Shown: piece after piece, positions 1 to 6,320 of the stretch | How positions within the stretch are numbered: the stretch's first letter is position 1 | Layout: every line of letters starts with the position of its first letter | NCBI GenBank assembly: GCA_021162305.1 | Contig: JAGGYX010000074.1 | Location: 1-11,155, forward strand | From: Thermoplasmata archaeon | Lineage (GTDB): Archaea > Thermoplasmatota > E2 > UBA202 > JdFR-43 | DNA: 11,155 nucleotides | Direction: 5' to 3' | Notes under the pieces: model-generated | What the model was told of the DNA's origin: nothing | Database searches by the model: none | What the model saw: the letters and a program-made list of their open reading frames with translations, nothing else | Made by a program: the position numbers and the translations under genes

Positions 1-2
1 AA

Positions 3-377
3 TTCCTTGAAAAGAACAAGTGTTTATTTGGACCAACAGGATTGCCAATTTTACCAACTCCAGTAACACCATGGGTCATAACAATAAATGCATGGTATAT
101 AGAAATACAGGGTAGTTTTTCAAGATTCGAGATTATAGATACAATTGGGGAAATGAATCCAGATATGCTTTTCGGAGAAAGCGACCAAGCATATGTGAGA
201 GAATATCAGATGGTAAGGGATCCAACGCACCACTTGGAAAAAATTGGATATACAACACCAATTTCATTTGTATTAAAAACAGGAAACATTGCTATTGTTC
301 CTCCTTCTTTTATTGGAGATATAAATCCAACAAGTTATCCAGAAGAAAAAGAAGGAACAGGATTAGGAGGTGGATAA
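3..377 (+). CDS. C-terminal part of a large exported/membrane protein, cut by the window edge
   Basis: The reading frame is open from the left edge to a TAA at 375-377, so this is the 3' end of a longer gene. The TTG at 42 is not a convincing start because the frame continues upstream through a similar sequence. The visible 124 residues are rich in Pro, Ile and aromatics (GLPILPTPVTPW, then NAWYIEIQGSFSRFEI) and look like a beta-rich extracytoplasmic domain. The protein ends in a short acidic and glycine-rich tail (EEKEGTGLGGG). No membrane segment is visible in this part. From memory, the NAW...G.FSRFE pattern resembles C-terminal domains of large archaeal proteins encoded beside type IV pilus-like secretion genes, but this is a weak impression. 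The next gene starts directly after the stop codon, so the two are co-transcribed. Function unknown. Confidence 0.75.
   Translation, partial: FLEKNKCLFGPTGLPILPTPVTPWVITINAWYIEIQGSFSRFEIIDTIGEMNPDMLFGESDQAYVREYQMVRDPTHHLEKIGYTTPISFVLKTGNIAIVPPSFIGDINPTSYPEEKEGTGLGGG
366..373 (+). promoter_or_regulatory. Ribosome binding site inside the upstream gene's last codons
   Basis: GGAGGTGG matches the archaeal Shine-Dalgarno consensus and lies about 7 nt before the ATG at 378 (counting from GGAGG). It also encodes the glycine tail of the upstream protein, so the Gly-rich C terminus may partly reflect selection on this site. It fixes the start of the next gene. Confidence 0.75.
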
Positions 378-974
378 ATGAAGAAATATATTGTATTTTT
401 GGTTTTGGGTGCATTTCTGTTTGCAACAAGCGTGAATGCATGGGAATGTGAATATGGAACTGTAAATGCGTGGGTTAAGCTAAGCAACGATGCATCTTGG
501 AGGGAAGCAATGGTAGATGGTGTTACACTAAAAGTTCATGAACCTTTTAAAGTAAAGGTGGAGATAACAACAAAAACAAAATGCTACGCTGACGCCTCTT
601 TGTATGTCCCGGGATATATAAAAGTTTTTGAGACTATAAATGGCCCAAGTAAAATTGGATATGGAGAGGATATATCTTGGCATAGTAATTATTCTGGATT
701 GATAAAAACATATGAATGGACAGTTAGACCAACTGGAAAATGGACAGATGGATGGGCACCATTGAATATTCTTATACAATTTACACAAGATCCAACCGGA
801 TACACCAATAAAATAGACAAAACCATCATCCACGCCTATATATTTCCAGAAGAATGGAATGGAAGTAATGAAAATAATCAAAATGAAGATAAAAGCCATC
901 ATACCATGGGATTTGAGTTTGTAACATTATCTCTTGCTATTATGCTATATATCTGGAGGAAAAGAAATGGATAA
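378..974 (+). CDS. Secreted surface protein with signal peptide and C-terminal GFEF-TM-RKR anchor
   Basis: 198 aa. Residues 1-21 are a typical Sec signal peptide (KK, hydrophobic core, cleavage near VNA-W). Residues about 22-160 form a Trp/Tyr-rich, probably beta-sheet extracytoplasmic domain with Cys24 and Cys69 as a possible disulfide. A hydrophilic Asn/Glu/Ser linker (160-175) leads to a C-terminal tripartite signal: MGFEF at 177-181, a hydrophobic stretch, then RKR. This resembles the PGF-CTERM archaeosortase sorting signal but has MGF where PGF is expected. The central domain, with an EPFKVKVE stretch and a later YEWTVRPTGKW stretch, reminds me of the 'sarcinarray' family of archaeal surface proteins; this is from memory and unverified. 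The ATG follows the previous stop with no gap and has a strong Shine-Dalgarno, so this start is firm. It probably acts on the cell surface. Confidence 0.85.
   Translation: MKKYIVFLVLGAFLFATSVNAWECEYGTVNAWVKLSNDASWREAMVDGVTLKVHEPFKVKVEITTKTKCYADASLYVPGYIKVFETINGPSKIGYGEDISWHSNYSGLIKTYEWTVRPTGKWTDGWAPLNILIQFTQDPTGYTNKIDKTIIHAYIFPEEWNGSNENNQNEDKSHHTMGFEFVTLSLAIMLYIWRKRNG
955..960 (+). promoter_or_regulatory. Ribosome binding site setting the start of the prepilin-like gene
   Basis: GGAGGA ends 6 nt before the ATG at 967. It supports that ATG over in-frame codons further upstream (the frame is open from 934) and lies within the 3' end of the preceding gene. Confidence 0.7.
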
Positions 975-1545
975 AAAAGGCATGGCTTTTCTATCAACGC
1001 GACTCGTTTTAACTGTAGCTCTTATAGCTGTGATTACAGGAATTTTTTATGTTGGCATGAGAAATGTTATACCATTAATAGAAGAGAATAATGTAGAGAG
1101 ACAAATCGAAAAACTGGATAATCTTTTCCATCAAATGATTATGGGAGATGCTCGTGATGTTGCTTTACAGCAGAATTATAAAACAGAGTATGGAGAGCGT
1201 ATAGTGTATAAATTTAAGTTGCCATCTGATATTGTTTATCTTGGAATTGGAACTGATCCTGATCCTAACAATAATGGAAAATATCAATGCAAATTGATGG
1301 GAAACGGAAATGTAATAGTTTATAAAATCGAGGGAAGGAGTAAAAAAATTTACTGGCTCGACAGAGATATAAAATTATGCCTTGGGGAATACAAAAACAA
1401 TAATTGGTTGATAAAAAAGCCTGAGGAAGGTCTCGTTATAATACATGGAGGAAAATATGAAATAACTTTCGAGCTTGTAAAATACCATGATGAAAAATAC
1501 ATAATAATGTATGCCAACAATACAGTTCCATATGAAGTTTCATAG
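967..1545 (+). CDS. Membrane-anchored protein with prepilin-like N terminus
   Basis: 192 aa. The start MDKKGMAF, followed by a hydrophobic helix at residues about 12-30, has the layout of an archaeal class III (type IV prepilin) signal: basic residues, Gly, then a hydrophobic stretch. A plain N-terminal membrane anchor is the alternative. After the helix comes an amphipathic or coiled segment (33-70) and then a beta-rich domain with two cysteines (108, 138) and a DPDPNNNGKY loop. The ATG at 967 is chosen because of the good ribosome binding site at 955-960; it overlaps the previous gene by 8 nt. Together with the two upstream genes it looks like a pilus- or secretion-type surface operon, which is an inference. 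The stop overlaps the convergent gene on the other strand by 6 nt. Not recognised as a named family. Confidence 0.82.
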   Translation: MDKKGMAFLSTRLVLTVALIAVITGIFYVGMRNVIPLIEENNVERQIEKLDNLFHQMIMGDARDVALQQNYKTEYGERIVYKFKLPSDIVYLGIGTDPDPNNNGKYQCKLMGNGNVIVYKIEGRSKKIYWLDRDIKLCLGEYKNNNWLIKKPEEGLVIIHGGKYEITFELVKYHDEKYIIMYANNTVPYEVS

Positions 1546-2586
1546 TTTGAGTATCGCTTCAGCAACTCTATCAGAAGCTTTTCCATCCAAAGAATAGAAG
1601 AATAATTTCCTTAACTCTCCTCTTTCTTTCTTTTTTTCATCTTTTCCATCAATTATTTTTTCAATCGCTTTTTCTATTTGCTCTGGTTTTTTGATAACTT
1701 CTGCAGCTTTTCTCAGCAATTTTTCAGCCTTTCCCTTTGCTTCTTTAAAATGAAGCAATATTATTGGTCTATCTATTGCAAGATATTCCACTCCAACACT
1801 TGAATAATCTGTTATTAACGCAAGAGAGGAAGGCATATATTTTGTTGCGTCTTCATAGGCATCGACAAAAATTGCATCATAGATTGAGAGTTTTTTAAGA
1901 ATATTGCTGAATTGATTATATTCAATAACAAGTGGATGGGGCTTGAATACAATATCTATTCCATATTCTCTCGCTATTTCAAAAATTTTTAAGGAATATG
2001 GTATTGAGCTAAGTTTTCCCCATGTAGGAGCATATAAAATCTCATTTTTTGCTTTTCCTCTTTTTAACTTATCCAGTTTTGGCACACCTGCCCTTATCCA
2101 TTTCCCTTCTTTGAGCAATCCATTTTCATCCAATTTTCTCTCTGCATATGGACCGGGAACACAAATCAGTTCATATCTATCCCTCATTTTATTTTCAATG
2201 AAGTGGAAAGGAGATTCTTTATTCAGTGGGCTAAGCTTTTTTATGGGAGAATTTTCCAATAAATAAGAAATCCAGAAAAATATGCTATACTGGCTTTTAA
2301 AATGAATTTTTTCATAAGTATAATTTTTTTCTATTAAACCATGAAATATTTGGACGCATTTTGCTTTCTGAGGTAATCTTCTTATGTGGCGTGCCAAAAT
2401 TATTTTGCTTTCTCCATCATTGTATCTCTGCAATTCCTTTAATCCGCCATACATCCATTCAATTTTATTTTGTTCGGCTTTTTTCCCAACCCATGGCGAA
2501 GTGGTCAGCAATAATCCTCCTGTTTTTTTAATGATTGGCAATTCATAATGAAATTCATAAGGGCGGGGGGCAAAGAATACAATCAT
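1540..2586 (-). CDS. CDP-glycerol glycerophosphotransferase family protein (TagB/TagF-like)
   Basis: 348 aa. Visible family signatures are FHG (81-83), GPYAERKL (145-152), GVPKLDKL (167-174), ILYAPTW (183-189), KPHP (215-218), TDYSS with a downstream Glu (259-263, E267) and SLDGKASDR near the C terminus. The HG and KPHP histidines and the D.SS...E motif match the GT-B fold enzymes that transfer glycerophosphate (or a related polyol phosphate) from CDP-glycerol in bacterial wall teichoic acid synthesis. It has no signal peptide or clear transmembrane segment, fitting a peripheral enzyme on the inner membrane face. It is shorter than bacterial TagF and closer to TagB size. Its ATG overlaps the gpsA stop in an ATGA junction, so it is translationally coupled. 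In some members of this superfamily the donor is another nucleotide-activated alcohol or a sugar; substrate is inferred from the operon. Confidence 0.88.
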   Translation of the reverse strand: MIVFFAPRPYEFHYELPIIKKTGGLLLTTSPWVGKKAEQNKIEWMYGGLKELQRYNDGESKIILARHIRRLPQKAKCVQIFHGLIEKNYTYEKIHFKSQYSIFFWISYLLENSPIKKLSPLNKESPFHFIENKMRDRYELICVPGPYAERKLDENGLLKEGKWIRAGVPKLDKLKRGKAKNEILYAPTWGKLSSIPYSLKIFEIAREYGIDIVFKPHPLVIEYNQFSNILKKLSIYDAIFVDAYEDATKYMPSSLALITDYSSVGVEYLAIDRPIILLHFKEAKGKAEKLLRKAAEVIKKPEQIEKAIEKIIDGKDEKKKERGELRKLFFYSLDGKASDRVAEAILKL

Positions 2587-3560
2587 TCTATCATCTCAGG
2601 TTCTTTTTCCATTATTTCTTTTATTGCCTTTCTTGCATCTTTTCCATTAAAAACAATTTCATATATTTCCATAAAAATGTCTGCTTTGCCTTTTTTGAGC
2701 TTTGGTATAGCTTCGAGTGTGTAATATCCTTCCACCATTTTATGCTGCTCTTCCATAATTTCTAAAGCTTTCTCTGTTTCCATGCCTTTCCCTATAAGCA
2801 CTCCAAATTCCCTATTACGCGATTTCCCTGTACAACTCATCCATAAATCGTTACCCCAGCACTGGCTTTCCATTGAAAATGTGTGAGGCTTTGCTCCCAG
2901 TGCTACAGCAATATCCTTTGCCTCTTTGGCTGCCCTCGAAATCATATGTGTTATGCTTCCATATGGCATCCGCAATCCATACATTATACCTGCGAATATT
3001 GCAATCACGTTTTTGAAAGCTCCAGCATATTCAACACCTGCCAAATCTCGATTCCCATAGATTCTAAGAGATGGAAATGAAAATAAAGCCTGTAGCTTGG
3101 ATAACATGGTGGCATTCTCGCAAGCCAGATCGGCGCCGAGCGGCGCCCCCCTTACAATGTCAGAGGCAAATGTTCCTCCTGAAAATTGTGCGATTTCTGC
3201 ATCCATTTCCTCTTTTATTACAATTGATAGTCTTTTCGCAGTTTTTCTTTCGAGAGCTTTTGCAGTATTTATGATAATTTTATTTTTGAATTGTTTCATA
3301 TTTCTTGCAACCTCTCTTAAAGCAAAAGATGGAACAGCTACTATAATATATCTGGCATTGCTCAAATCATTTATATCATTTGTGAAAAAAACATTTTTTG
3401 GAGCCTTTTTATTTTTGAAATGGTAGAGATGGCAACGATTTTTCTTTAAATGAGTTACCAGCTTTTCATTTCTGTCATATGCAATTACTTTATATTTCTG
3501 CCCCATAAGATATGAAAAGGCAAAGCCAAACGTGCCAACACCATATATTCCTATTTCCAT
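2583..3560 (-). CDS. gpsA: NAD(P)-dependent glycerol-3-phosphate dehydrogenase
   Basis: 325 aa, the usual family length. It interconverts dihydroxyacetone phosphate and sn-glycerol-3-phosphate in the cytosol. The N terminus carries a Rossmann nucleotide-binding motif GVGTFG (residues 7-12), then a family-typical FSGGTFASDIVRG segment, the catalytic-lysine block EYAGAFKNVIAIFAG, the SRNREFG motif, and VEGYYTLEAI corresponding to the VVEG.T motif near the C terminus. The frame is open 16 codons upstream, but the ATG at 3560 is chosen: it begins the Rossmann strand directly and is preceded by GAGGAG at 3564-3569. It overlaps the upstream cytidylyltransferase by 10 nt and the downstream TagB-like gene by 4 nt. 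Notable because archaeal lipids use the opposite stereoisomer, made by an unrelated enzyme. A 16-nt GC-rich perfect inverted repeat lies in the sequence encoding RGAPLGAD. Confidence 0.93.
   Translation of the reverse strand: MEIGIYGVGTFGFAFSYLMGQKYKVIAYDRNEKLVTHLKKNRCHLYHFKNKKAPKNVFFTNDINDLSNARYIIVAVPSFALREVARNMKQFKNKIIINTAKALERKTAKRLSIVIKEEMDAEIAQFSGGTFASDIVRGAPLGADLACENATMLSKLQALFSFPSLRIYGNRDLAGVEYAGAFKNVIAIFAGIMYGLRMPYGSITHMISRAAKEAKDIAVALGAKPHTFSMESQCWGNDLWMSCTGKSRNREFGVLIGKGMETEKALEIMEEQHKMVEGYYTLEAIPKLKKGKADIFMEIYEIVFNGKDARKAIKEIMEKEPEMIE
3132..3147. repeat. Short perfect inverted repeat in gpsA
   Basis: GGCGCC, a 4-nt GAGC spacer, then GGCGCC again: a 6-bp all-GC stem with a tetraloop inside an AT-rich gene. 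It could form an mRNA hairpin, or it may simply be codon choice for the conserved Gly-Ala-Pro-Leu-Gly-Ala stretch. Seen directly; function not shown. Confidence 0.6.
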
Positions 3561-4240
3561 ATTCTCCTCGCTTTTTTCAAATCCTGCATTGTATCTATCT
3601 CTATCCAATTGAATTGACTAACATCATTTATATAAAAATTTGTTTTAGAGAGTATTTTGTTGATTGCATATTCAAACCATTTATTCTTTACACCCTTTTT
3701 TATCAGCTCTTCAATTTCATTGAATAAAAGCTCACTTGCATTTGAAGAAAATTTGAATATTCCTATGGTTGAGCCATTGCTTTCTTCTCTACTTGCATTT
3801 TTTGGCAATATTTTCTCTGCGATATTTTTTCCTTTTATTTTGAGTTCTTCCTTATCATAATGCTTTTTATCAACTGGAATATGATTTCCCTCTTTCATTA
3901 AATTTTTTATTATTTCTTCATCAAAAACTGTGTCTCCATTCAACAAAATGAATTCCTTTCCTTTTACAAAATCTTTTGCAAGATACAGAGAGTAAAGATT
4001 GTCAGTTTCTTCATATTCCTTATTTAGAATAAATCTCACTTTTCCATTGAGCCTATTTTTTACCTCACCTGCTTTATATCCTACAACAACATATATTTCA
4101 TTTATTCCATTTTTCTTCAATATTTCAATCTGTCTTTCTATTATACTTTTTCCCCCTATCTCAATCAAACATTTTGGTATTTCCTTGGTTACTTCTTTCA
4201 ATCTTTTTCCTTTTCCAGCTGCAAGTATAACAGCAAGCAT
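3551..4240 (-). CDS. LicC-like alcohol/sugar-phosphate cytidylyltransferase
   Basis: 229 aa. The N terminus has the nucleotidyltransferase signature LAAGKGKRL (6-14) with the PKCL motif (22-25), then VVVGYKAGEV, an ETDNLYSLYLA segment (78-88), the metal-binding LNGDTVF (100-106) and the C-terminal WIEIDTMQDL (212-221). The NLYSL...NGD spacing and C terminus resemble LicC-type phosphocholine cytidylyltransferases and the cytidylyltransferase part of inositol-phosphate cytidylyltransferase/DIPP synthase. The likely reaction is CTP plus an alcohol phosphate giving a CDP-alcohol and pyrophosphate. Next to gpsA and a CDP-glycerol transferase homologue, glycerol-3-phosphate is a reasonable substrate; inositol phosphate, phosphocholine or a sugar phosphate cannot be excluded. 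Note that bacterial CDP-glycerol synthesis uses an unrelated TagD-type enzyme. The ATG directly abuts the upstream TGA (TGAATG), implying coupled translation. Confidence 0.87.
   Translation of the reverse strand: MLAVILAAGKGKRLKEVTKEIPKCLIEIGGKSIIERQIEILKKNGINEIYVVVGYKAGEVKNRLNGKVRFILNKEYEETDNLYSLYLAKDFVKGKEFILLNGDTVFDEEIIKNLMKEGNHIPVDKKHYDKEELKIKGKNIAEKILPKNASREESNGSTIGIFKFSSNASELLFNEIEELIKKGVKNKWFEYAINKILSKTNFYINDVSQFNWIEIDTMQDLKKARRIWK
3564..3569 (-). promoter_or_regulatory. Ribosome binding site deciding the gpsA start
   Basis: Read on the minus strand, GAGGAG is followed by AAT and then the ATG at 3560. Its short spacing (3 nt) supports this internal ATG over the upstream in-frame start at 3608. 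Confidence 0.65.
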
Positions 4241-5002
4241 TCAAACCATATCAATGCCCGTTTTAATATCTTTTGCTATCTTCCAGAAGAATAATATTCT
4301 TATGAACGAATGATATATTTCAATGAATGATAAGAGCAACAAAAATAAGACCACCTGATTTATAACAACGCTTCCCCATATTAAAAATGTTCTGAAATCT
4401 ATGGTTATACTTCCTTTTGGGATATACTTTAGAAAAGAGTGCTTTTTAATGAGCTTCTCTCTTTCTCTGCTTCTCTCTATTTTAAATTTTTCTTCCAGAT
4501 AATGCTCATAAGCAAGCAAATGTTTTTCAAATAGCAAAGCTATTAGAAAGAACATTCCAACCATCCATATGTTTATTTTGATTCCTAAAATTTTGGATAG
4601 CATATCAACGCTTAGTAGTTCAGGTATGTTTGTATAGCCATATCCAAGGCATATTCCAAATATTACGACAATAGTTGAAATTAAGTCAAGCATTAAATCA
4701 AAATATCTGCCAAATACAGTATTCATTTTTTTAATTCTCGCCACTTGACCGTCGACAAGATCAAAAATCATTGAAAGCTGGAAAAAAATAGCTCCGATGA
4801 CATGATAATTCCAGCCATGAAAAGAAAAGAAGAATGCTGCAACTAAAGCAAGCAGAAAGCGAATCCATGATATTTGATTTGGTGTGATATTTGTTTTTGC
4901 AAGCCTTTTTGAAATTGGAAGAGCAAGCTTTGTATTTATAGCTACCATTATCCCTTTAGCAAAAATATTGTTCCTTATCCATGGATGGTATGCATCTTGC
5001 AT
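4241..5002 (-). CDS. CDP-alcohol phosphatidyltransferase family membrane protein
   Basis: 253 aa from the chosen start. It carries the complete catalytic signature DGx2ARx8Gx3Dx3D: D84-G85, A88-R89, G98, D102 and D106, with an additional Asp at 81, all on the cytosolic side of a multi-helix membrane protein. The segment LAKTNITPNQIS before the first helix is typical of the family. It transfers a phospho-alcohol from a CDP-alcohol to a hydroxyl acceptor, or the alcohol to a phosphate. A longer frame to 5194 exists but would run into the RNase P RNA gene, and its first residues look like translated RNA, so it is rejected. The ATG at 5002 lies about 23 nt from a TATA-like box, suggesting a nearly leaderless transcript. 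It is first in the operon with the cytidylyltransferase; this pairing occurs fused in DIPP synthases. The exact start could be a non-ATG codon slightly upstream. Confidence 0.87.
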   Translation of the reverse strand: MQDAYHPWIRNNIFAKGIMVAINTKLALPISKRLAKTNITPNQISWIRFLLALVAAFFFSFHGWNYHVIGAIFFQLSMIFDLVDGQVARIKKMNTVFGRYFDLMLDLISTIVVIFGICLGYGYTNIPELLSVDMLSKILGIKINIWMVGMFFLIALLFEKHLLAYEHYLEEKFKIERSREREKLIKKHSFLKYIPKGSITIDFRTFLIWGSVVINQVVLFLLLLSFIEIYHSFIRILFFWKIAKDIKTGIDMV

Positions 5003-5019
5003 GCACTTGAATAAAGCAT

Positions 5020-5031
5020 TAAATAAAATAT
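5020..5031 (-). promoter_or_regulatory. TATA-like box for the four-gene CDP-alcohol operon
   Basis: On the minus strand the sequence ATATTTTATTTA is centred about 23 nt before the ATG at 5002, the distance expected for an archaeal TATA box driving a leaderless or nearly leaderless mRNA. It lies in the AT-rich 57-nt gap after rnpB; T-runs in the same stretch could also help end the rnpB transcript. Read-through from rnpB remains possible. Confidence 0.45.
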
Positions 5032-5059
5032 CTTCGAAAATGTTGGAATAAATCAAGAA

Positions 5060-5346
5060 TGCCAGGTGCAGGCAGTAATCCCCCTTCTGTTTTAGGTGGC
5101 ATTCGTCTTTGCGTCCTACCCCCGGGCAGTCCCAGGCAACTGATCCCGGTGTTTGGACTTGCTCCAGGCAGGAGGCCGTTTCACCAGCTCCCATGGCAAC
5201 GTCATTCGCAGGAAATCATCCTCGCCATGGGCTGTGGCGTTTCTGCTCCTCCTGGCGGCGCTCTCACGCCGGCTTTTACGCCCCCGGCCTGGGAATGAGG
5301 GGGGTATTTCCTCGGTTTCCCGTAAGCCACCCGCCTGCTCCTGGCA
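5060..5346 (-). ncRNA. rnpB: RNase P RNA, archaeal type A-like
   Basis: Catalytic RNA that removes 5' leaders from pre-tRNA. All main conserved elements are present on the minus strand in order: GAGGAAA (5313-5307), GGTGAAACGG (5185-5176), GGAGCAAGTCCAAA (5165-5152), GGGTAGG (5121-5115), GACGAATG, and ACAGAA (5090-5085). The ends pair as P1 (GCCAGG/CCTGGC, closed by one further T-A pair) and P2 (GCAGGCGG/CTGCCTGC, one G-U), separated by a single A on each side. P4 pairs AAT-CCCCC with GGGGG-ATT. A P12-like stem CCATGGC/GCCATGG (5230-5224 with 5197-5191) and a CCGGG/CCCGG helix before GGGTAGG also fit. GC is about 62% by hand count, against AT-rich neighbours. Odd point: the bulged nucleotide in P4, normally U, reads A (5305). 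The exact ends are set from P1. Plus-strand open frames here are artefacts. Confidence 0.96.
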
Positions 5347-5362
5347 ATTTTATATGCTTGCT

Positions 5363-5376
5363 AATATTTTTATTTT
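5363..5376 (-). promoter_or_regulatory. TATA-like box of rnpB
   Basis: On the minus strand AAAATAAAAATATT is centred about 23-24 nt upstream of the predicted 5' end of RNase P RNA (5346), the normal archaeal spacing. It overlaps the stop codon region of the lipoprotein gene, so rnpB has its promoter inside the end of its neighbour. Confidence 0.55.
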
Positions 5377-6320
5377 GCTGGAGTGCTTGCATTGCTTATA
5401 CTAAACCATAGCTCGCCATCCCATCCTTTTATATGATAGGCATGGCAATCCTTTGTTATGTTGAAATTGTCGTTTAAATATACTCCTCCATACTGACTCG
5501 CTGCATTTGATATACCAACAATGTCCAAAGAGGGAAAACCATCTTTATCCAATGGTTTCATCTCCTCGCCATCATCCTTATCTATTACTGTTATAACAAT
5601 AAAGTTGGATAAATTGCCGGGCATTCCTTCATCATTTAAATCGAGTGTGCAGTTTAAATTCAAGCTATAATTTTTACCAACAATCACTGGTGGCAGATGG
5701 AATGAATGCCAATCTGCATCGCTGCTCACATTTATTTCTATTTCCAGAATCTTATCATTTGGTCCATCCAACAGCGAAAATATTCTCAATCCAGTTATAT
5801 TTGCCTTTACTCTTAAATTTTTCAACGGGTCCCTATCATGTCCATCTTTTACTCCATCTCCATCCACATCTGAATTCTGCAAATATTCCATTATTTTTTT
5901 CTCATCCACTCCATGTTTTTTATAATATTCTATCTCCTCATAATCGCCCTGCCATGCTGGAAAGTTATCGCCATCTATGTCATCATACGGCTTTAATGGG
6001 TCTGTATGAAATTTTCTTTCTTCCTGATAATCTGTTAATCCATCTTCATCTGTATCTTTTTTTGTAGGGTCAATTGGTCCACCATTCCTCATTAACTCCC
6101 AGTAATCGCTTATTCCATCTCCGTCAGTATCTCTTTTATGCAGATCGGAGAAAACATGATATGTTATTGCGTTTTTTTGTCCTGGATAAATGACTTTTAC
6201 ATCCCATCCTTCCTTTTCAATATTATCTGGCAGTCCATCGCCATCACTGTCTTCCTTTATGCAGCCTGTAAAATTTATTGAGAGAATAATTGCAATAGCC
6301 ACTACAACAATTTTTTTCAT
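5370..6320 (-). CDS. Lipoprotein with thrombospondin-type-3-like calcium-binding repeats
   Basis: 316 aa. The N terminus is a lipoprotein signal: MKK, hydrophobic core, then a lipobox-like FTGC with Cys20 as the modified residue. Residues about 24-165 hold five Asp-rich repeats of the DxDGDGxxD type (near 24, 64, 89, 114 and 151), as in thrombospondin type 3 and similar Ca2+-binding repeats; the fourth (DIDGDNFPAW) is degenerate. From about 170 a beta-rich C-terminal domain follows with a pair of Cys (224, 292) and several NxS/T sites. It should sit outside the cell, lipid-anchored to the membrane. Its ATG overlaps the preceding gene's TGA in an ATGA junction, so it belongs to the same operon as the two surface proteins upstream. 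Binding partner unknown; a role in Ca-dependent envelope structure is inferred. Confidence 0.88.
   Translation of the reverse strand: MKKIVVVAIAIILSINFTGCIKEDSDGDGLPDNIEKEGWDVKVIYPGQKNAITYHVFSDLHKRDTDGDGISDYWELMRNGGPIDPTKKDTDEDGLTDYQEERKFHTDPLKPYDDIDGDNFPAWQGDYEEIEYYKKHGVDEKKIMEYLQNSDVDGDGVKDGHDRDPLKNLRVKANITGLRIFSLLDGPNDKILEIEINVSSDADWHSFHLPPVIVGKNYSLNLNCTLDLNDEGMPGNLSNFIVITVIDKDDGEEMKPLDKDGFPSLDIVGISNAASQYGGVYLNDNFNITKDCHAYHIKGWDGELWFSISNASTPAK

Noticed and set aside
528..902. 124-codon minus-strand frame opposite the secreted protein gene
   Set aside because: The + strand gene has a signal peptide, strong Shine-Dalgarno and C-terminal anchor; the opposite frame is a compositional shadow.
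3561..3608. Upstream in-frame extension of gpsA (16 codons)
   Set aside because: It would overlap the cytidylyltransferase further, lacks family similarity, and the internal ATG has a good ribosome binding site directly before the Rossmann motif.
5060..5346. GC-rich island as a horizontally acquired insertion or SRP RNA
   Set aside because: The ordered RNase P motifs and the P1, P2 and P4 pairings identify it as rnpB; structured RNAs of thermophiles are commonly GC-rich.
5059..5411. Three overlapping + strand open frames (from 5059, 5109 and 5153)
   Set aside because: They lie over the GC-rich RNase P RNA gene on the opposite strand; their length comes from base composition and they have no ribosome binding site or recognisable domain.
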